Below the pieces are notes generated by a model. The model was not told where the DNA came from, did not search any database, and was given only the letters and a program-made list of their open reading frames with translations. A DNA stretch of 64,000 bases from Campylobacter concisus (GTDB lineage Bacteria > Campylobacterota > Campylobacteria > Campylobacterales > Campylobacteraceae): contig NZ_PIRM01000001.1 of NCBI RefSeq assembly GCF_003049735.1, positions 496,001 through 560,000 of the forward strand, given 5' to 3'. How positions within the stretch are numbered: position 1 is the stretch's first letter; every line of letters starts with the position of its first letter. Both the position numbers and the translations under genes were made by a program. Of the stretch, positions 35,554 to 44,107 are shown piece after piece.

Positions 35554-36296
35554 TTTTGTAGAGCTTTTTTAATAAATATAATGGTTTGCATCTCTGGATA
35601 AACATTGATATCTAAAATTTTATCAACTCCAAAATCATAAAATTCAGGCCTACTGGACTCATAAGAGAGTAAAATCTCAAAAAAGCAAAGCATCTCTTTA
35701 TCAATCTTGCTTAATGATTGCTTATTCATATTCATTGCTTTTAAAAAAATATCCCAAAGACTAAAGCCATATTTTTTTTGCAAAATTTTATTATAGCTTA
35801 CATCAGAATACGAAATAACATCTGACATGCAAGATGGATATTTTGAAAATAAATTCTCACACACTATAATACAGGCCATAGAATATGGAGCAAGCGATAA
35901 ATAGTTATAGTGCTTTTCTTTAAAAGAATTTAATACCTTTAGCCAATCTGATAAAATTTTGGCATTAAGCTCGATCAAATCAACGATTTTAAAATTAAAT
36001 ACCTTATAAATTTTTGGAGATTTTAAAAATATAAAATAAGAAAGCACTATCGCTTTAAAAGTATCAATGCCAAGCATATTTGCTATTACTACCAAATCGT
36101 TGCCATCATAAGGAATATCAAATTTTGCACGTTTAAAAATGGAGCTAAAATAAGTTTTAAAAGATGCTATATTTTGTAAAGTAGCAACTGCTTCAGTTAC
36201 ATTACCAGCTAGCAAAAAATGCTCGACTTTTTCAAAAAGAGTTGGCATCTGTAAAACAAAATCAACATTTTTTTCGATCAACTCTTTACTAAGCAT
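35550..36296 (-). CDS. HDOD-like signalling protein
   Basis: A 248-aa protein resembling HDOD domains: the QMPTLFEKVEHFLLAG start (the P-x-L of HDOD), a helix spaced like the DP-containing one, and NDLVVIANMLGIDTFKAIVLSYFIF, which resembles the S-I-x-x-A-I-x-x-L-G helix. As in HDOD proteins, no HD metal ligands are present. First in a probable operon with the STAS/CheX-like gene, rpe and dnaQ; its promoter TATAAT is at 36338-36343. Assignment is by eye and moderately uncertain. Confidence 0.5.
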   Translation of the reverse strand: MLSKELIEKNVDFVLQMPTLFEKVEHFLLAGNVTEAVATLQNIASFKTYFSSIFKRAKFDIPYDGNDLVVIANMLGIDTFKAIVLSYFIFLKSPKIYKVFNFKIVDLIELNAKILSDWLKVLNSFKEKHYNYLSLAPYSMACIIVCENLFSKYPSCMSDVISYSDVSYNKILQKKYGFSLWDIFLKAMNMNKQSLSKIDKEMLCFFEILLSYESSRPEFYDFGVDKILDINVYPEMQTIIFIKKALQK

Positions 36297-36337
36297 TTTG
36301 TATCACTCAAGATTTCTAAATATTTTTGCTATTTATA

Positions 36338-36343
36338 ATTATA
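36338..36343 (-). promoter_or_regulatory. -10 box (TATAAT) for the HDOD-like/CheX-like/rpe/dnaQ operon
   Basis: TATAAT within GCCTATAATTATAAATAG on the minus strand, 41 nt upstream of the ATG at 36296. It is the only good promoter seen before this gene set. Confidence 0.45.
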
Positions 36344-36432
36344 GGCAAAAGCGTCATTTTATCTAGATTATTAATAAAAATCAATTCTTTTAAAAAAGAA
36401 TCTATTTAAGCATTACTTTTGTTTGTTTTAGA

Positions 36433-36438
36433 TAAAAT
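36433..36438 (+). promoter_or_regulatory. -10 box (TAAAAT) for rpmB
   Basis: TAAAAT within TTTAGATAAAATCAGC, 31 nt upstream of the rpmB ATG; AAGGA follows as the ribosome site. Confidence 0.45.
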
Positions 36439-36469
36439 CAGCAGAAATTTTTGTTTATAAGGAAAAAAA

Positions 36470-36661
36470 ATGTCAAAAAGATGTGCGATAACAGGCAAAG
36501 GACCGATGATAGGCAACAATGTGAGCCACGCTAACAATAAAACTAAAAGAAGATTCTTGCCAAATCTTAGAACGATTCGTGTTACACTAGAAGATGGTAC
36601 TACAAGAAAGATAAAAGTTGCTGCTTCTACTCTAAGAACGATGAAAAAACAATCAAACTAA
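36470..36661 (+). CDS. rpmB: 50S ribosomal protein L28
   Basis: 63-aa ribosomal protein: [28 protein letters not shown] and [24 protein letters not shown], the standard L28 sequence. The single N-terminal Cys (Cys4) shows that it is not the zinc-ribbon form with four cysteines. It has its own promoter and is 23 nt upstream of the K+ channel gene. Confidence 0.98.
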   Translation: MSKRCAITGKGPMIGNNVSHANNKTKRRFLPNLRTIRVTLEDGTTRKIKVAASTLRTMKKQSN

Positions 36662-36684
36662 GAATATAAAATGAAGAGGAATTT

Positions 36685-37815
36685 ATGTCTTTTCTCTCAA
36701 GACTTTTAAAATTCCTCAACTGGTCAAACTCTACAAAACCAGAAATAAGCCTAGATACTGAGCTTTACGAACAATTAAAACCTTTTAGATTTCCACTAAT
36801 TTCAGTCGTATTGCTGTTACTTTTTGGAACATTAGGTTATGTCTTAATAGATAATTTCTCGCTAATAGATGCCTTTTACCAAGCTGGCATGACTTTTACA
36901 ACAGTTGGTTTTACCGAAGTTGCTCCAATAACTCCAAAGGGCAGAATTTTTACTATCACTTTTATACTTATTGGTTTTATTATATTTACACTATCGATTG
37001 GTATTGTGGTTGAGGTTTTAAAAAGAGGTACATTAATTAGCATTTTAAAGGAACGACGCATGCTTTATAGGATCGCAAGACTAAAGAATCACTTCGTTAT
37101 TTGTTATCACAATCTATACACAATCGAACTTAGTGCTCAATTTCGCGAAAATCATATACCTTTTGTAGTGGTCGATGATAGAGAAGATATCGCAGAGCTG
37201 GCTCAAATTTATAAATACCCATATTTCATAAAAGCTCAGCCACACACACAAATTGCCTTTTTAAAAACACATCTATCAAGCGCAAAAGGACTTATAACTC
37301 TTAGCTCAAATATTGCTGATAACATCGCCCTTATAGCATCTGTAAGACTTTATGAAAAAGAGATAGGTCGCAGAAAGCCTTATCATATCATCACAAACGC
37401 AGAGACAGAAGACGATACGCAAAGATTAAAAAAATTAGGCGCTGACAATGTGGTAAGCCCATCTCGCTTAGTCGCGCAACGGTTAAGTGCCATGAGCGTA
37501 AGGCCGGACATGGAAAATTTATTAGAGCAGTTTTTGTATACAAAAAATTCACCCATCGATATAGAAGAAATTCTTGTTCCTGATTACTCTTGGATAAGAT
37601 TTAAAAGACTAAAAGAGACTCATCTACGAAATATCACGAATGCGGACATAGTAGGTATTAGAGATATAAATAATAATTTTGTACCAATGCCAAATGGTGA
37701 CACATTAGTAGGGACAGGATCAAAGCTTCTAGTCATCGGTACCGTTGATGGAATACGTCTAACCAAGCGTGTTGTAAAAAGCAAACACAAACCTGAAGAA
37801 TTCAAATACGTATAA
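36685..37815 (+). CDS. Two-TM potassium channel-like protein with RCK domain
   Basis: A 376-aa protein: TM1 (about 36-56), a pore helix and selectivity filter, TM2 (about 88-110), and a cytoplasmic RCK/TrkA-N domain (about 136-255) with a TrkA-C-like part (about 285-370). The filter reads T-T-V-G-F-T-E (72-78) instead of T-x-G-Y/F-G-D/E, the second filter glycine being Thr77. The Rossmann G-x-G-x-x-G is also absent (FVICYHNLYT at 137-146). The overall plan is Kch/MthK-like, but ion selectivity and ligand binding are uncertain. ATG has GAGGA upstream; it follows rpmB. Confidence 0.8.
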   Translation: MSFLSRLLKFLNWSNSTKPEISLDTELYEQLKPFRFPLISVVLLLLFGTLGYVLIDNFSLIDAFYQAGMTFTTVGFTEVAPITPKGRIFTITFILIGFIIFTLSIGIVVEVLKRGTLISILKERRMLYRIARLKNHFVICYHNLYTIELSAQFRENHIPFVVVDDREDIAELAQIYKYPYFIKAQPHTQIAFLKTHLSSAKGLITLSSNIADNIALIASVRLYEKEIGRRKPYHIITNAETEDDTQRLKKLGADNVVSPSRLVAQRLSAMSVRPDMENLLEQFLYTKNSPIDIEEILVPDYSWIRFKRLKETHLRNITNADIVGIRDINNNFVPMPNGDTLVGTGSKLLVIGTVDGIRLTKRVVKSKHKPEEFKYV

Positions 37816-37898
37816 AATAAATTTTCTATTCGCTCTTTTTAAAAATTTAAGCAATGGCTTGGTACCTTTTTTATATCCAAGCATTTACAAAGTCTTGA

Positions 37899-37904
37899 TA
37901 AAAT
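37899..37904 (+). promoter_or_regulatory. -10 box (TGATAAAAT) for the YdcH-like gene
   Basis: TAAAAT within CTTGATAAAATTTC, 31 nt upstream of the ATG at 37930, with TAGGAG as the ribosome site. Confidence 0.4.
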
Positions 37905-37929
37905 TTCTCAAATTTTTATAGGAGCCGAT

Positions 37930-38130
37930 ATGTTACATGAATATACAGACCTTATAAATGAGCTAAAGAAAACCGATGCTCGTTTTGCTGCTCTTTGCAA
38001 AAAGCATGATGAACTAAATAAAAAAATAGACGACAATCTAGCAAAACCATCTGAAATTGATAATTTAAAGAAAGAGAAGTTAAAGCTAAAAGACGAAATT
38101 TACGCTCAAATTTTAAAGCATAAAAAGTAA
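37930..38130 (+). CDS. YdcH/DUF465-family small protein
   Basis: A 66-aa helical protein with the DUF465 pattern: FAALCKKHDELNKKI, then LKKEKLKLKDEIYAQIL. Family members are short helical hairpins of unknown function, found widely in proteobacteria. It has its own promoter and ends at a hairpin shared with convergent cysE. Confidence 0.75.
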   Translation: MLHEYTDLINELKKTDARFAALCKKHDELNKKIDDNLAKPSEIDNLKKEKLKLKDEIYAQILKHKK

Positions 38131-38138
38131 GAATAAAT

Positions 38139-38163
38139 TTATCTAATCTTTGAGATTAGATAA
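38139..38163. terminator. Hairpin between the YdcH-like gene and cysE
   Basis: TTATCTAATC (38139-38148) and GATTAGATAA (38154-38163) form a perfect 10-bp stem with a 5-nt loop between convergent genes. The cysE stop codon (complement of 38156-38158) lies within the right arm. Confidence 0.6.
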
Positions 38164-38707
38164 TAAATTCTGGCTCAAATTTTGTCCCATTTACTCGAAC
38201 TATTCTTGCTGGTATACCAACGACTGTCGCGTTTGCTGGGACATTTTTTAGCACGACCGAGTTTGCGCCGATCTTAGCATTTTCGCCAATCGTTATGGCA
38301 CCTAGTATCTTTGAGCCAGCTGCAATAGTCACACCATTTTTTACAGTTGGGTGCCTTTTGCCACACTCTTTTCCGGTGCCTCCAAGTGTTACTTGATGAT
38401 ACATCATTACATCATCGCCTATCTCAGCTGTCTCACCGATAACCACACCCATGCCATGATCTATAAAAAATCTCCTACCGATCTTTGCTCCAGGGTGTAT
38501 CTCGATACCAGTTAAAAATCTTGCAATCTGCGAGATGAGTCTAGCTAGAAAAAAATGTTCTTTTTTATATAAAAAATGAGAAATTTTATGAAACAAAACC
38601 GCATGGATGCCAGGAGTGTTTATAAGTATTGCCAAAAAGCAACACTTATGTACCGATGGGTCTTTTTCACGAACAGTTTGAACTAGCTCCTTTAGACTCT
38701 CCCACAT
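38156..38707 (-). CDS. cysE: Serine O-acetyltransferase
   Basis: Acetylates serine with acetyl-CoA, the first step of cysteine synthesis. The 183-aa protein is the short form (no long N-terminal domain), with [32 protein letters not shown] (left-handed beta-helix hexapeptides and active-site His) and QVTLGGTG. The C-terminus is EFII; an Ile terminus is what inserts into the CysK active site in cysteine synthase complexes, consistent with its partner upstream. The gap to cysK is 4 nt. Confidence 0.95.
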   Translation of the reverse strand: MWESLKELVQTVREKDPSVHKCCFLAILINTPGIHAVLFHKISHFLYKKEHFFLARLISQIARFLTGIEIHPGAKIGRRFFIDHGMGVVIGETAEIGDDVMMYHQVTLGGTGKECGKRHPTVKNGVTIAAGSKILGAITIGENAKIGANSVVLKNVPANATVVGIPARIVRVNGTKFEPEFII

Positions 38708-38711
38708 ATTT

Positions 38712-39617
38712 TTATGCTCCGTAAAGCTCTGTGCTTAAGTATCTTTCGCCATTATCTGGAGCTATGAAAAGTACTTTTTTGCCAGTGCCAAGTCTTTTAG
38801 CCACTCTTTTTGCAGCCACGTAAGCGGCACCACCGCTTATACCTATCATCAAGCCATCGCTTTTTGCGATTGATCTAGCTGCGTTTAGTGCGTCATCGTT
38901 GCTTACTTTTTCTACTTCGCCAACTAAGCTCATATTCATAGTATTTGGTAAAAATCCGGCTCCAATGCCTTGAATTTTATGTGGTCCTGGGTTGCCACCA
39001 CTTAAAACCGGCGATGCTTCAGGCTCTACTGCGATGATCTTAGTGTCATAGCCCTTTTCTTTTAAAATTTTTGCTACGCCACTTATTGTGCCGCCTGTGC
39101 CAACACCAGCTACAAATGCATCAAGCTTGCTAAAATCAGCCACAATTTCAGCAGCTGTTGTTAGCTCGTGAGCTTGTGGGTTATACTTGTTTTCAAACTG
39201 GCTTAACATTACGTGATTTGGCTGAGCTGCTAGCTCTGTAGCTCTTGCGATCGCTGCTTTCATACCACCAGACGCTGGAGTAAGCTCAAGCTGTGCACCA
39301 TAAGCAGCTACTATTTTGCGTCTTTCTATACTCATGCTCTCTGGCATGCAAAGTATCACTTTAAAACCAAGTGCAGCACCGCACATCGCTACACCAATGC
39401 CAGTATTTCCGCTCGTTGGCTCAACGATAGTATCACCATGTTTTAGCGTACCGTCAGCTAGCATTTTGGTTATCATATTAAATGCGATCCTATCTTTTAC
39501 AGAGCCACCTGGGTTAAAAAACTCTAGTTTTACGTAAATTTCGGCTTCATCAGCATCTGTTTTTACCTTTACGATAGGTGTATTACCAATCGTTTTAACG
39601 ATGTTATCGTAGATCAT
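38712..39617 (-). CDS. cysK: Cysteine synthase A (O-acetylserine sulfhydrylase)
   Basis: PLP enzyme that makes cysteine from O-acetylserine and sulfide. Of 301 aa from ATG at 39617 (AGGAGG upstream; a GTG directly before it is a less likely start). Lys41 in [11 protein letters not shown] is the Schiff-base lysine; PTSGNTGIG and [15 protein letters not shown] bind PLP phosphate, and [10 protein letters not shown] fits the family. cysK and cysE form an operon whose products probably assemble into the cysteine synthase complex. Confidence 0.96.
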   Translation of the reverse strand: MIYDNIVKTIGNTPIVKVKTDADEAEIYVKLEFFNPGGSVKDRIAFNMITKMLADGTLKHGDTIVEPTSGNTGIGVAMCGAALGFKVILCMPESMSIERRKIVAAYGAQLELTPASGGMKAAIARATELAAQPNHVMLSQFENKYNPQAHELTTAAEIVADFSKLDAFVAGVGTGGTISGVAKILKEKGYDTKIIAVEPEASPVLSGGNPGPHKIQGIGAGFLPNTMNMSLVGEVEKVSNDDALNAARSIAKSDGLMIGISGGAAYVAAKRVAKRLGTGKKVLFIAPDNGERYLSTELYGA

Positions 39618-39735
39618 CACTCCTCCTAAATTAAATAAGATAAATTTTGTGTAAATTTAGCACAGAATTTTAAAATAGATTATAAAAAGCCCCGATCTTT
39701 GGCAAATTTATAAATAGTTGTTACATATTAGTAGT

Positions 39736-40404
39736 TTAATTTTTAATGCTGCTTAATATTTTTTGACCATTTTGGCTTAAAATTTTACCTTTGAAATTTT
39801 CTTTACAAAACTCCAAAATAAGAGCATGATAGAGTTTTAAAATTTCAACCTCATCAAATTCCTCACTATCAAGAAATTTATAAATTTCATCATAATCAAG
39901 CGAGCTAAACCACTCAGCAGCCTCATCGTAGCTCTCAAAAGTATAGTCAAAATACGCCATTATCCTAAGTGCGTAAGCATCAACGACCATGTAAGGCTTG
40001 CCGCAAGCATATGCCAGTATCGCGTCGCAAGTCTCGGCTCCAACACCTTTTACGCTTATGAGCCACTCACGGCTGGTATTTTCTTTAAAATTTTCAAAGC
40101 TCTCGAATTCATTTTTTATAGCTAGGCAAAGCGTTTTTAGCCGTTTTGCCTTTGTGTTATAAAAGCCACTTGGCTTTATAAGCGTGGCAAGCTCGCTGTT
40201 TTCAAGAGAACAGATGCCTTCTAAACTATCTTTGCCAGCATTTTTTAGATTATTTAATGCTTTTTCTACGTTTTTCCAGTTGGTATTTTGCACCAAGATA
40301 GCACCCAAAATAACCTCAAAAGTACCATCACCTGGCCATTTTAGCTCGTCTAAATTTCTACTTTTGTGATTTAGCAGGGCTAAAAACAGATCAGTTGATC
40401 TCAT
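39736..40404 (-). CDS. MagIII-like HhH-GPD DNA glycosylase
   Basis: A 222-aa helix-hairpin-helix base-excision enzyme. The hairpin and catalytic region is SVKGVGAETCDAILAYACGKPYMVVDAYALR (117-147), with catalytic Asp142; VQNTNWKNVEKAL matches the QNTxW element of 3-methyladenine glycosylase MagIII from Helicobacter. The C-terminal 4Fe-4S cysteine loop of true endonuclease III is missing, which favours MagIII over Nth. It overlaps the DUF815 gene by 4 nt, and that gene overlaps mfd, forming a repair-related unit. Confidence 0.8.
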   Translation of the reverse strand: MRSTDLFLALLNHKSRNLDELKWPGDGTFEVILGAILVQNTNWKNVEKALNNLKNAGKDSLEGICSLENSELATLIKPSGFYNTKAKRLKTLCLAIKNEFESFENFKENTSREWLISVKGVGAETCDAILAYACGKPYMVVDAYALRIMAYFDYTFESYDEAAEWFSSLDYDEIYKFLDSEEFDEVEILKLYHALILEFCKENFKGKILSQNGQKILSSIKN

Positions 40405-41165
40405 TTTAAATTTTCTTTAAAAGTTAGATAAAACTGCTTTGCTGTCCTGCCACTTCTACTAGCTCTTAACGTGGCAAAATTTTTAGCAAGCGTGTGAAGC
40501 TCCTCTTTGTCGCCTATGTAATCCTTAAAGTAAAAATCAACCATTTTTAGGTACTCATCGTAGTTGCCTTGATAAAAGCTGATCCAAAGGCCAAAGCGAT
40601 CTGAGAGAGAAATTTTCTCCTGGGCTGCGTCGCTGTAGTGGATTTCGCCGTCAATTAGCTCTGAGTTTTCATTTTCACTTTTAAACTCGCTTATTAGATG
40701 TCTGCGGTTTGACGTAGCGTATAAAAGTACGTTTTTTGGCGGCTTTTGGATAGAGCCGTCCATTATAGGCTTTAGAAATTTATACTCATTACTGCCATTT
40801 TCAAAGCTTAGATCATCGCAGAAAATGATAAATTTAAACTCACTCTTTCTGATCTCATCAATGATGTCACCAAGGTATTTTAGATCCTCGCAGCCGATCT
40901 CAATAATGCGAAGCCCAGCTTTATAAAATTTAGTAAAAACAGCCCTTACAAGGCTTGATTTGCCACATCCTCTCTCGCCCCAAAGAAGCACGTGATTTGC
41001 GTCTTTACCTTCTATAAAATTTAGAGTATTTTTTAGCAAAATTTCTTTTTGTTTATCTAGCCCGTAAAGTGAGTCGATATCTACAAAATCAATATCATCA
41101 ACTGGTTTTAGCATGCCTTTTGTGCTTCTATATATCGCTGCATACTTCACGCCCCAATCTATCAT
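40401..41165 (-). CDS. DUF815 AAA-type ATPase
   Basis: A 254-aa P-loop protein: LLWGERGCGKSSLVRAVF (Walker A), FIIFCDDLSF (Walker B), YATSNRRHLIS (sensor 1) and a C-terminal lid with SGRTAKQFYL. These features define DUF815. Function is not established. It is translationally coupled to mfd upstream and to the MagIII-like gene downstream by 4-nt overlaps. Confidence 0.85.
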   Translation of the reverse strand: MIDWGVKYAAIYRSTKGMLKPVDDIDFVDIDSLYGLDKQKEILLKNTLNFIEGKDANHVLLWGERGCGKSSLVRAVFTKFYKAGLRIIEIGCEDLKYLGDIIDEIRKSEFKFIIFCDDLSFENGSNEYKFLKPIMDGSIQKPPKNVLLYATSNRRHLISEFKSENENSELIDGEIHYSDAAQEKISLSDRFGLWISFYQGNYDEYLKMVDFYFKDYIGDKEELHTLAKNFATLRASRSGRTAKQFYLTFKENLK

Positions 41166-44107
41166 TTCTTATCCTTTCTTAGATAGACCAAAATTTCAGC
41201 CAAAACATCGTCATCGTCCTTGCTACGTAACTTTAGCCTGATCTTTTCATCATCATTTTTTGTTATTAGTATGTTTTGCTCGCTATTTGAGATCATTTTT
41301 ATGCCAGCTTTTAGAGCTAAAATTTTAATGATAATGACATCTAAAAACTGCTTTGTAAATGTATCCATCTTGCCAAATCTATCCTCAAGCTCGCTTTGTA
41401 TCTCATAGACCTCGCTAACCTCTTTGCACTTGCTAAGGCGCCTGTAAATTTCAAGCCTTAGTCTATCTTCTCTTATAAATTCTTGATTTAAAAAGGCGCT
41501 CACACTAAGCTTTAGATCTATTTTGTCAAGCTTTGCGGAATCTTGATTAAGAAGCTTATTTATCTCATCTTCTAGCATCTTTAGATATAGCGAGTAGCCA
41601 ATAGCCTCGATGTGGCCGCTTTGTGCCTCTCCGATGATGTTACCACCACCTCTTATCTCAAGGTCGTGATATGCTAACACCGAGCCAGCGCCCAAAAATG
41701 AGTTGCCCTCAAGTGCAACAAGTCGTTTTAGCGCGTCTTTACTAATGGCATCTTTATCTTCCACCAAAAAGTAGCAGTATGCCTGCTTGTCACTTCTGCC
41801 CACGCGACCGCGGAGCTGATGCAGGTCAGCCATGCCAAATTTATTGGCATTTTCTACGATTATGGTGTTTGCATTTGGCAAGTGGATGCCGCTTTCAACG
41901 ATGCTGGTACAAAGCAGCAAGTCGTACTCGCCCCGCTCAAATTTCATCATCTCATCTTCAGTAACTTTCGCATTTACCTTTGAGTGAAGTATCAAAATTC
42001 TAAGCTTTGGCAAAATTTTTCTTAGATCATTTGCTGTCTGCTCTATGTCTGCGATGTGGTTGTGGATGTAAAAGGTCTGCCCACCACGTCTTAGCTCACG
42101 CATGATCGCCTCTTTGATGACCTTCTCGTCCCACTCTCTCACGCTTGTTCTCACATCCAGCCTTGAGCTTGGCGGAGTGGCTAAAATACTATATGTTTTT
42201 ATCTTGCTAAGCGCCATATTTAGGCTTCTTGGTATCGGCGTAGCGCTCATGCTTAAGATGTGCGAGTGCTGAGAAATTTCTTTTAGCTGCTCTTTTTGCT
42301 TAACGCCAAATTTATGCTCCTCATCAACGACGATAAGCCCCAAATTTTCAGCCTTTACACCAAGAAGTGCATGTGTACCCACGCAAACTATGGGCTCATT
42401 TTCTTTTAGCGCTTTTTGTAGGCTCGCCTTTTCTTTAGCACTTGAGAAGCGATCTAGTCTAAAGACCTTTATGCCAAATTTGCTAAATCTTTGGCTTAGC
42501 GTCTTGTAGTGCTGCGAGCTAAGAAGCGTTGTTGGCACGAAGAAAAACGCACTAAAGCCTGATTTTATGCAGGTAAATATGGCGTTCATCGCAACTTCAG
42601 TCTTGCCAAAGCCAACATCACCGCTAAGCAGCCTATCCATCACCTTGCCGCTTTTTAGCTCATCTTTTATATCATTTACCGCTTTTTGCTGATCGCTCGT
42701 GTATGAAAAGCCAGCGTCTTGGACGAAATTTAGATAAGAGATATCCTCTTTTTGTAAAATTTTGCCTGCGATTAGCTCCCTTTTTGCAGCCATTGCTACG
42801 ATCTTTGAGGCGATCGCGAATAGTTTTTCTCTAACCTTCTCTTTTATCTTGGCAAAATTTGCCTTACCTAAGCGATCAAGCACCGCCATAGAGCCATTTT
42901 GAGCGATGTAGCGGTCTATCAAATTTAGATGTTCAACCGGCAAAAGAAGCTTGTCGTCATTTTGGTAGGCGATAACCACAAATTCTTTCGTCGCGCCCAA
43001 AACCTTGATCTTTTCAAGGCCCAAAAAACGTCCTATACCATAATCTTCATGCACGACGTAGTCATTTACTTTTAACTCGTCCACCACAAGACTTGAGCGT
43101 TTAACTCGCCTTTTTTTCTCAAATTTATTTAGTGAGACTACGATCTTATCACTTGAGTTTAAATTTACTACAAGGGGCGAAATTTCAAGCTTTACGTTGG
43201 CAAAGCCATCAAGCTCATAGCCCTTAAAAAGCCCTTCATTTCTTGAAAGAACGGTTATGCTTTTGCTCTTATTTAGCTCAAAAAAGTCAAAATTTAAAGT
43301 AACCTCAAGATCTTTATAAACCTTTGGCTCGGGTAAAATTTCAATACCCTTAAATTTATCTTCAGGCACATCATAAATTTCAAAATCGATCTTTTTAACA
43401 AGCTTTGAGTCAAATTCTTTTAAATAGTCACTAAAGCTATCTATCGCCCAAAATCCAAGCGAATTTAGGTCATTCACCAAGGCATCGCTTTGCATATCCT
43501 CGATCTTTTGGCTAACTTTTTCAAACTCATCTTTGCTCAAATTTGCGATAAAAGGAACTATCTCGGCCTCGCTTAGCTCGGCTTTGTTGCTAATTTGCGT
43601 GGCGGTGTTATAATTTCTTATGCTCTCCACCTCATCGCCAAAGAGCAAAATCCTAACAGGATCATCCATATTTACGCCGTAAATGTCAACCACTTCGCCA
43701 CGAATGCTAAACTCGCCAACGCTCTCAACGATATCGACGCACTCGTAGCCAAAGCGTATGAGTAAGTCGGCAAATTCGCTTAAATTTAGATTATCTTTTA
43801 GCTTGATCGTTGAGCTTTTTAGGTTTTTTTGCGTTGGAAGCGGGTTTAAAAGTGTGCTAAATGGACTTATGATGATCTTTTTGCCATCAAATTTATAGTA
43901 TTTGCTAAGCACGGATGAAATTTCAAAAAGCTCTTCGTTAAAGCTTCTTAGATCATCGCCCTTTTTAGCTCTAAAATCAGGTAGTTTAAAAGCGCTAAAG
44001 CCAGCAAAACTGGCCGCATCAGCGCAGAGCGCCGCCTCTTTATCATCTTCACAGATGAGAATTTGTGGGGCGTGTGTTAAAAGATACTCATAGACCTTTG
44101 CTTGCAT
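41162..44107 (-). CDS. mfd: Transcription-repair coupling factor Mfd
   Basis: Translocase that removes RNA polymerase stalled at lesions and recruits UvrA. At 981 aa it is shorter than the 1148-aa E. coli protein, mostly in the N-terminal UvrB-like region. Present are the RNA-polymerase-interacting CarD-like domain (VNDYVVHEDYGIGRFLGLEKI), Walker A GDVGFGKTEVAM, DEEH, SATPIPRS and motif VI QLRGRVGRS, then the TRCF C-terminal domain. Its start lies within folC (20-nt overlap) with no good SD. Order folC-mfd-DUF815-MagIII. Confidence 0.96.
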   Translation of the reverse strand: MQAKVYEYLLTHAPQILICEDDKEAALCADAASFAGFSAFKLPDFRAKKGDDLRSFNEELFEISSVLSKYYKFDGKKIIISPFSTLLNPLPTQKNLKSSTIKLKDNLNLSEFADLLIRFGYECVDIVESVGEFSIRGEVVDIYGVNMDDPVRILLFGDEVESIRNYNTATQISNKAELSEAEIVPFIANLSKDEFEKVSQKIEDMQSDALVNDLNSLGFWAIDSFSDYLKEFDSKLVKKIDFEIYDVPEDKFKGIEILPEPKVYKDLEVTLNFDFFELNKSKSITVLSRNEGLFKGYELDGFANVKLEISPLVVNLNSSDKIVVSLNKFEKKRRVKRSSLVVDELKVNDYVVHEDYGIGRFLGLEKIKVLGATKEFVVIAYQNDDKLLLPVEHLNLIDRYIAQNGSMAVLDRLGKANFAKIKEKVREKLFAIASKIVAMAAKRELIAGKILQKEDISYLNFVQDAGFSYTSDQQKAVNDIKDELKSGKVMDRLLSGDVGFGKTEVAMNAIFTCIKSGFSAFFFVPTTLLSSQHYKTLSQRFSKFGIKVFRLDRFSSAKEKASLQKALKENEPIVCVGTHALLGVKAENLGLIVVDEEHKFGVKQKEQLKEISQHSHILSMSATPIPRSLNMALSKIKTYSILATPPSSRLDVRTSVREWDEKVIKEAIMRELRRGGQTFYIHNHIADIEQTANDLRKILPKLRILILHSKVNAKVTEDEMMKFERGEYDLLLCTSIVESGIHLPNANTIIVENANKFGMADLHQLRGRVGRSDKQAYCYFLVEDKDAISKDALKRLVALEGNSFLGAGSVLAYHDLEIRGGGNIIGEAQSGHIEAIGYSLYLKMLEDEINKLLNQDSAKLDKIDLKLSVSAFLNQEFIREDRLRLEIYRRLSKCKEVSEVYEIQSELEDRFGKMDTFTKQFLDVIIIKILALKAGIKMISNSEQNILITKNDDEKIRLKLRSKDDDDVLAEILVYLRKDKK

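Noticed and set aside
41779..41964. Plus-strand ORF with several cysteines opposite mfd
   Set aside because: It lies wholly within conserved mfd helicase motifs on the other strand and has no SD, so it is a shadow frame.
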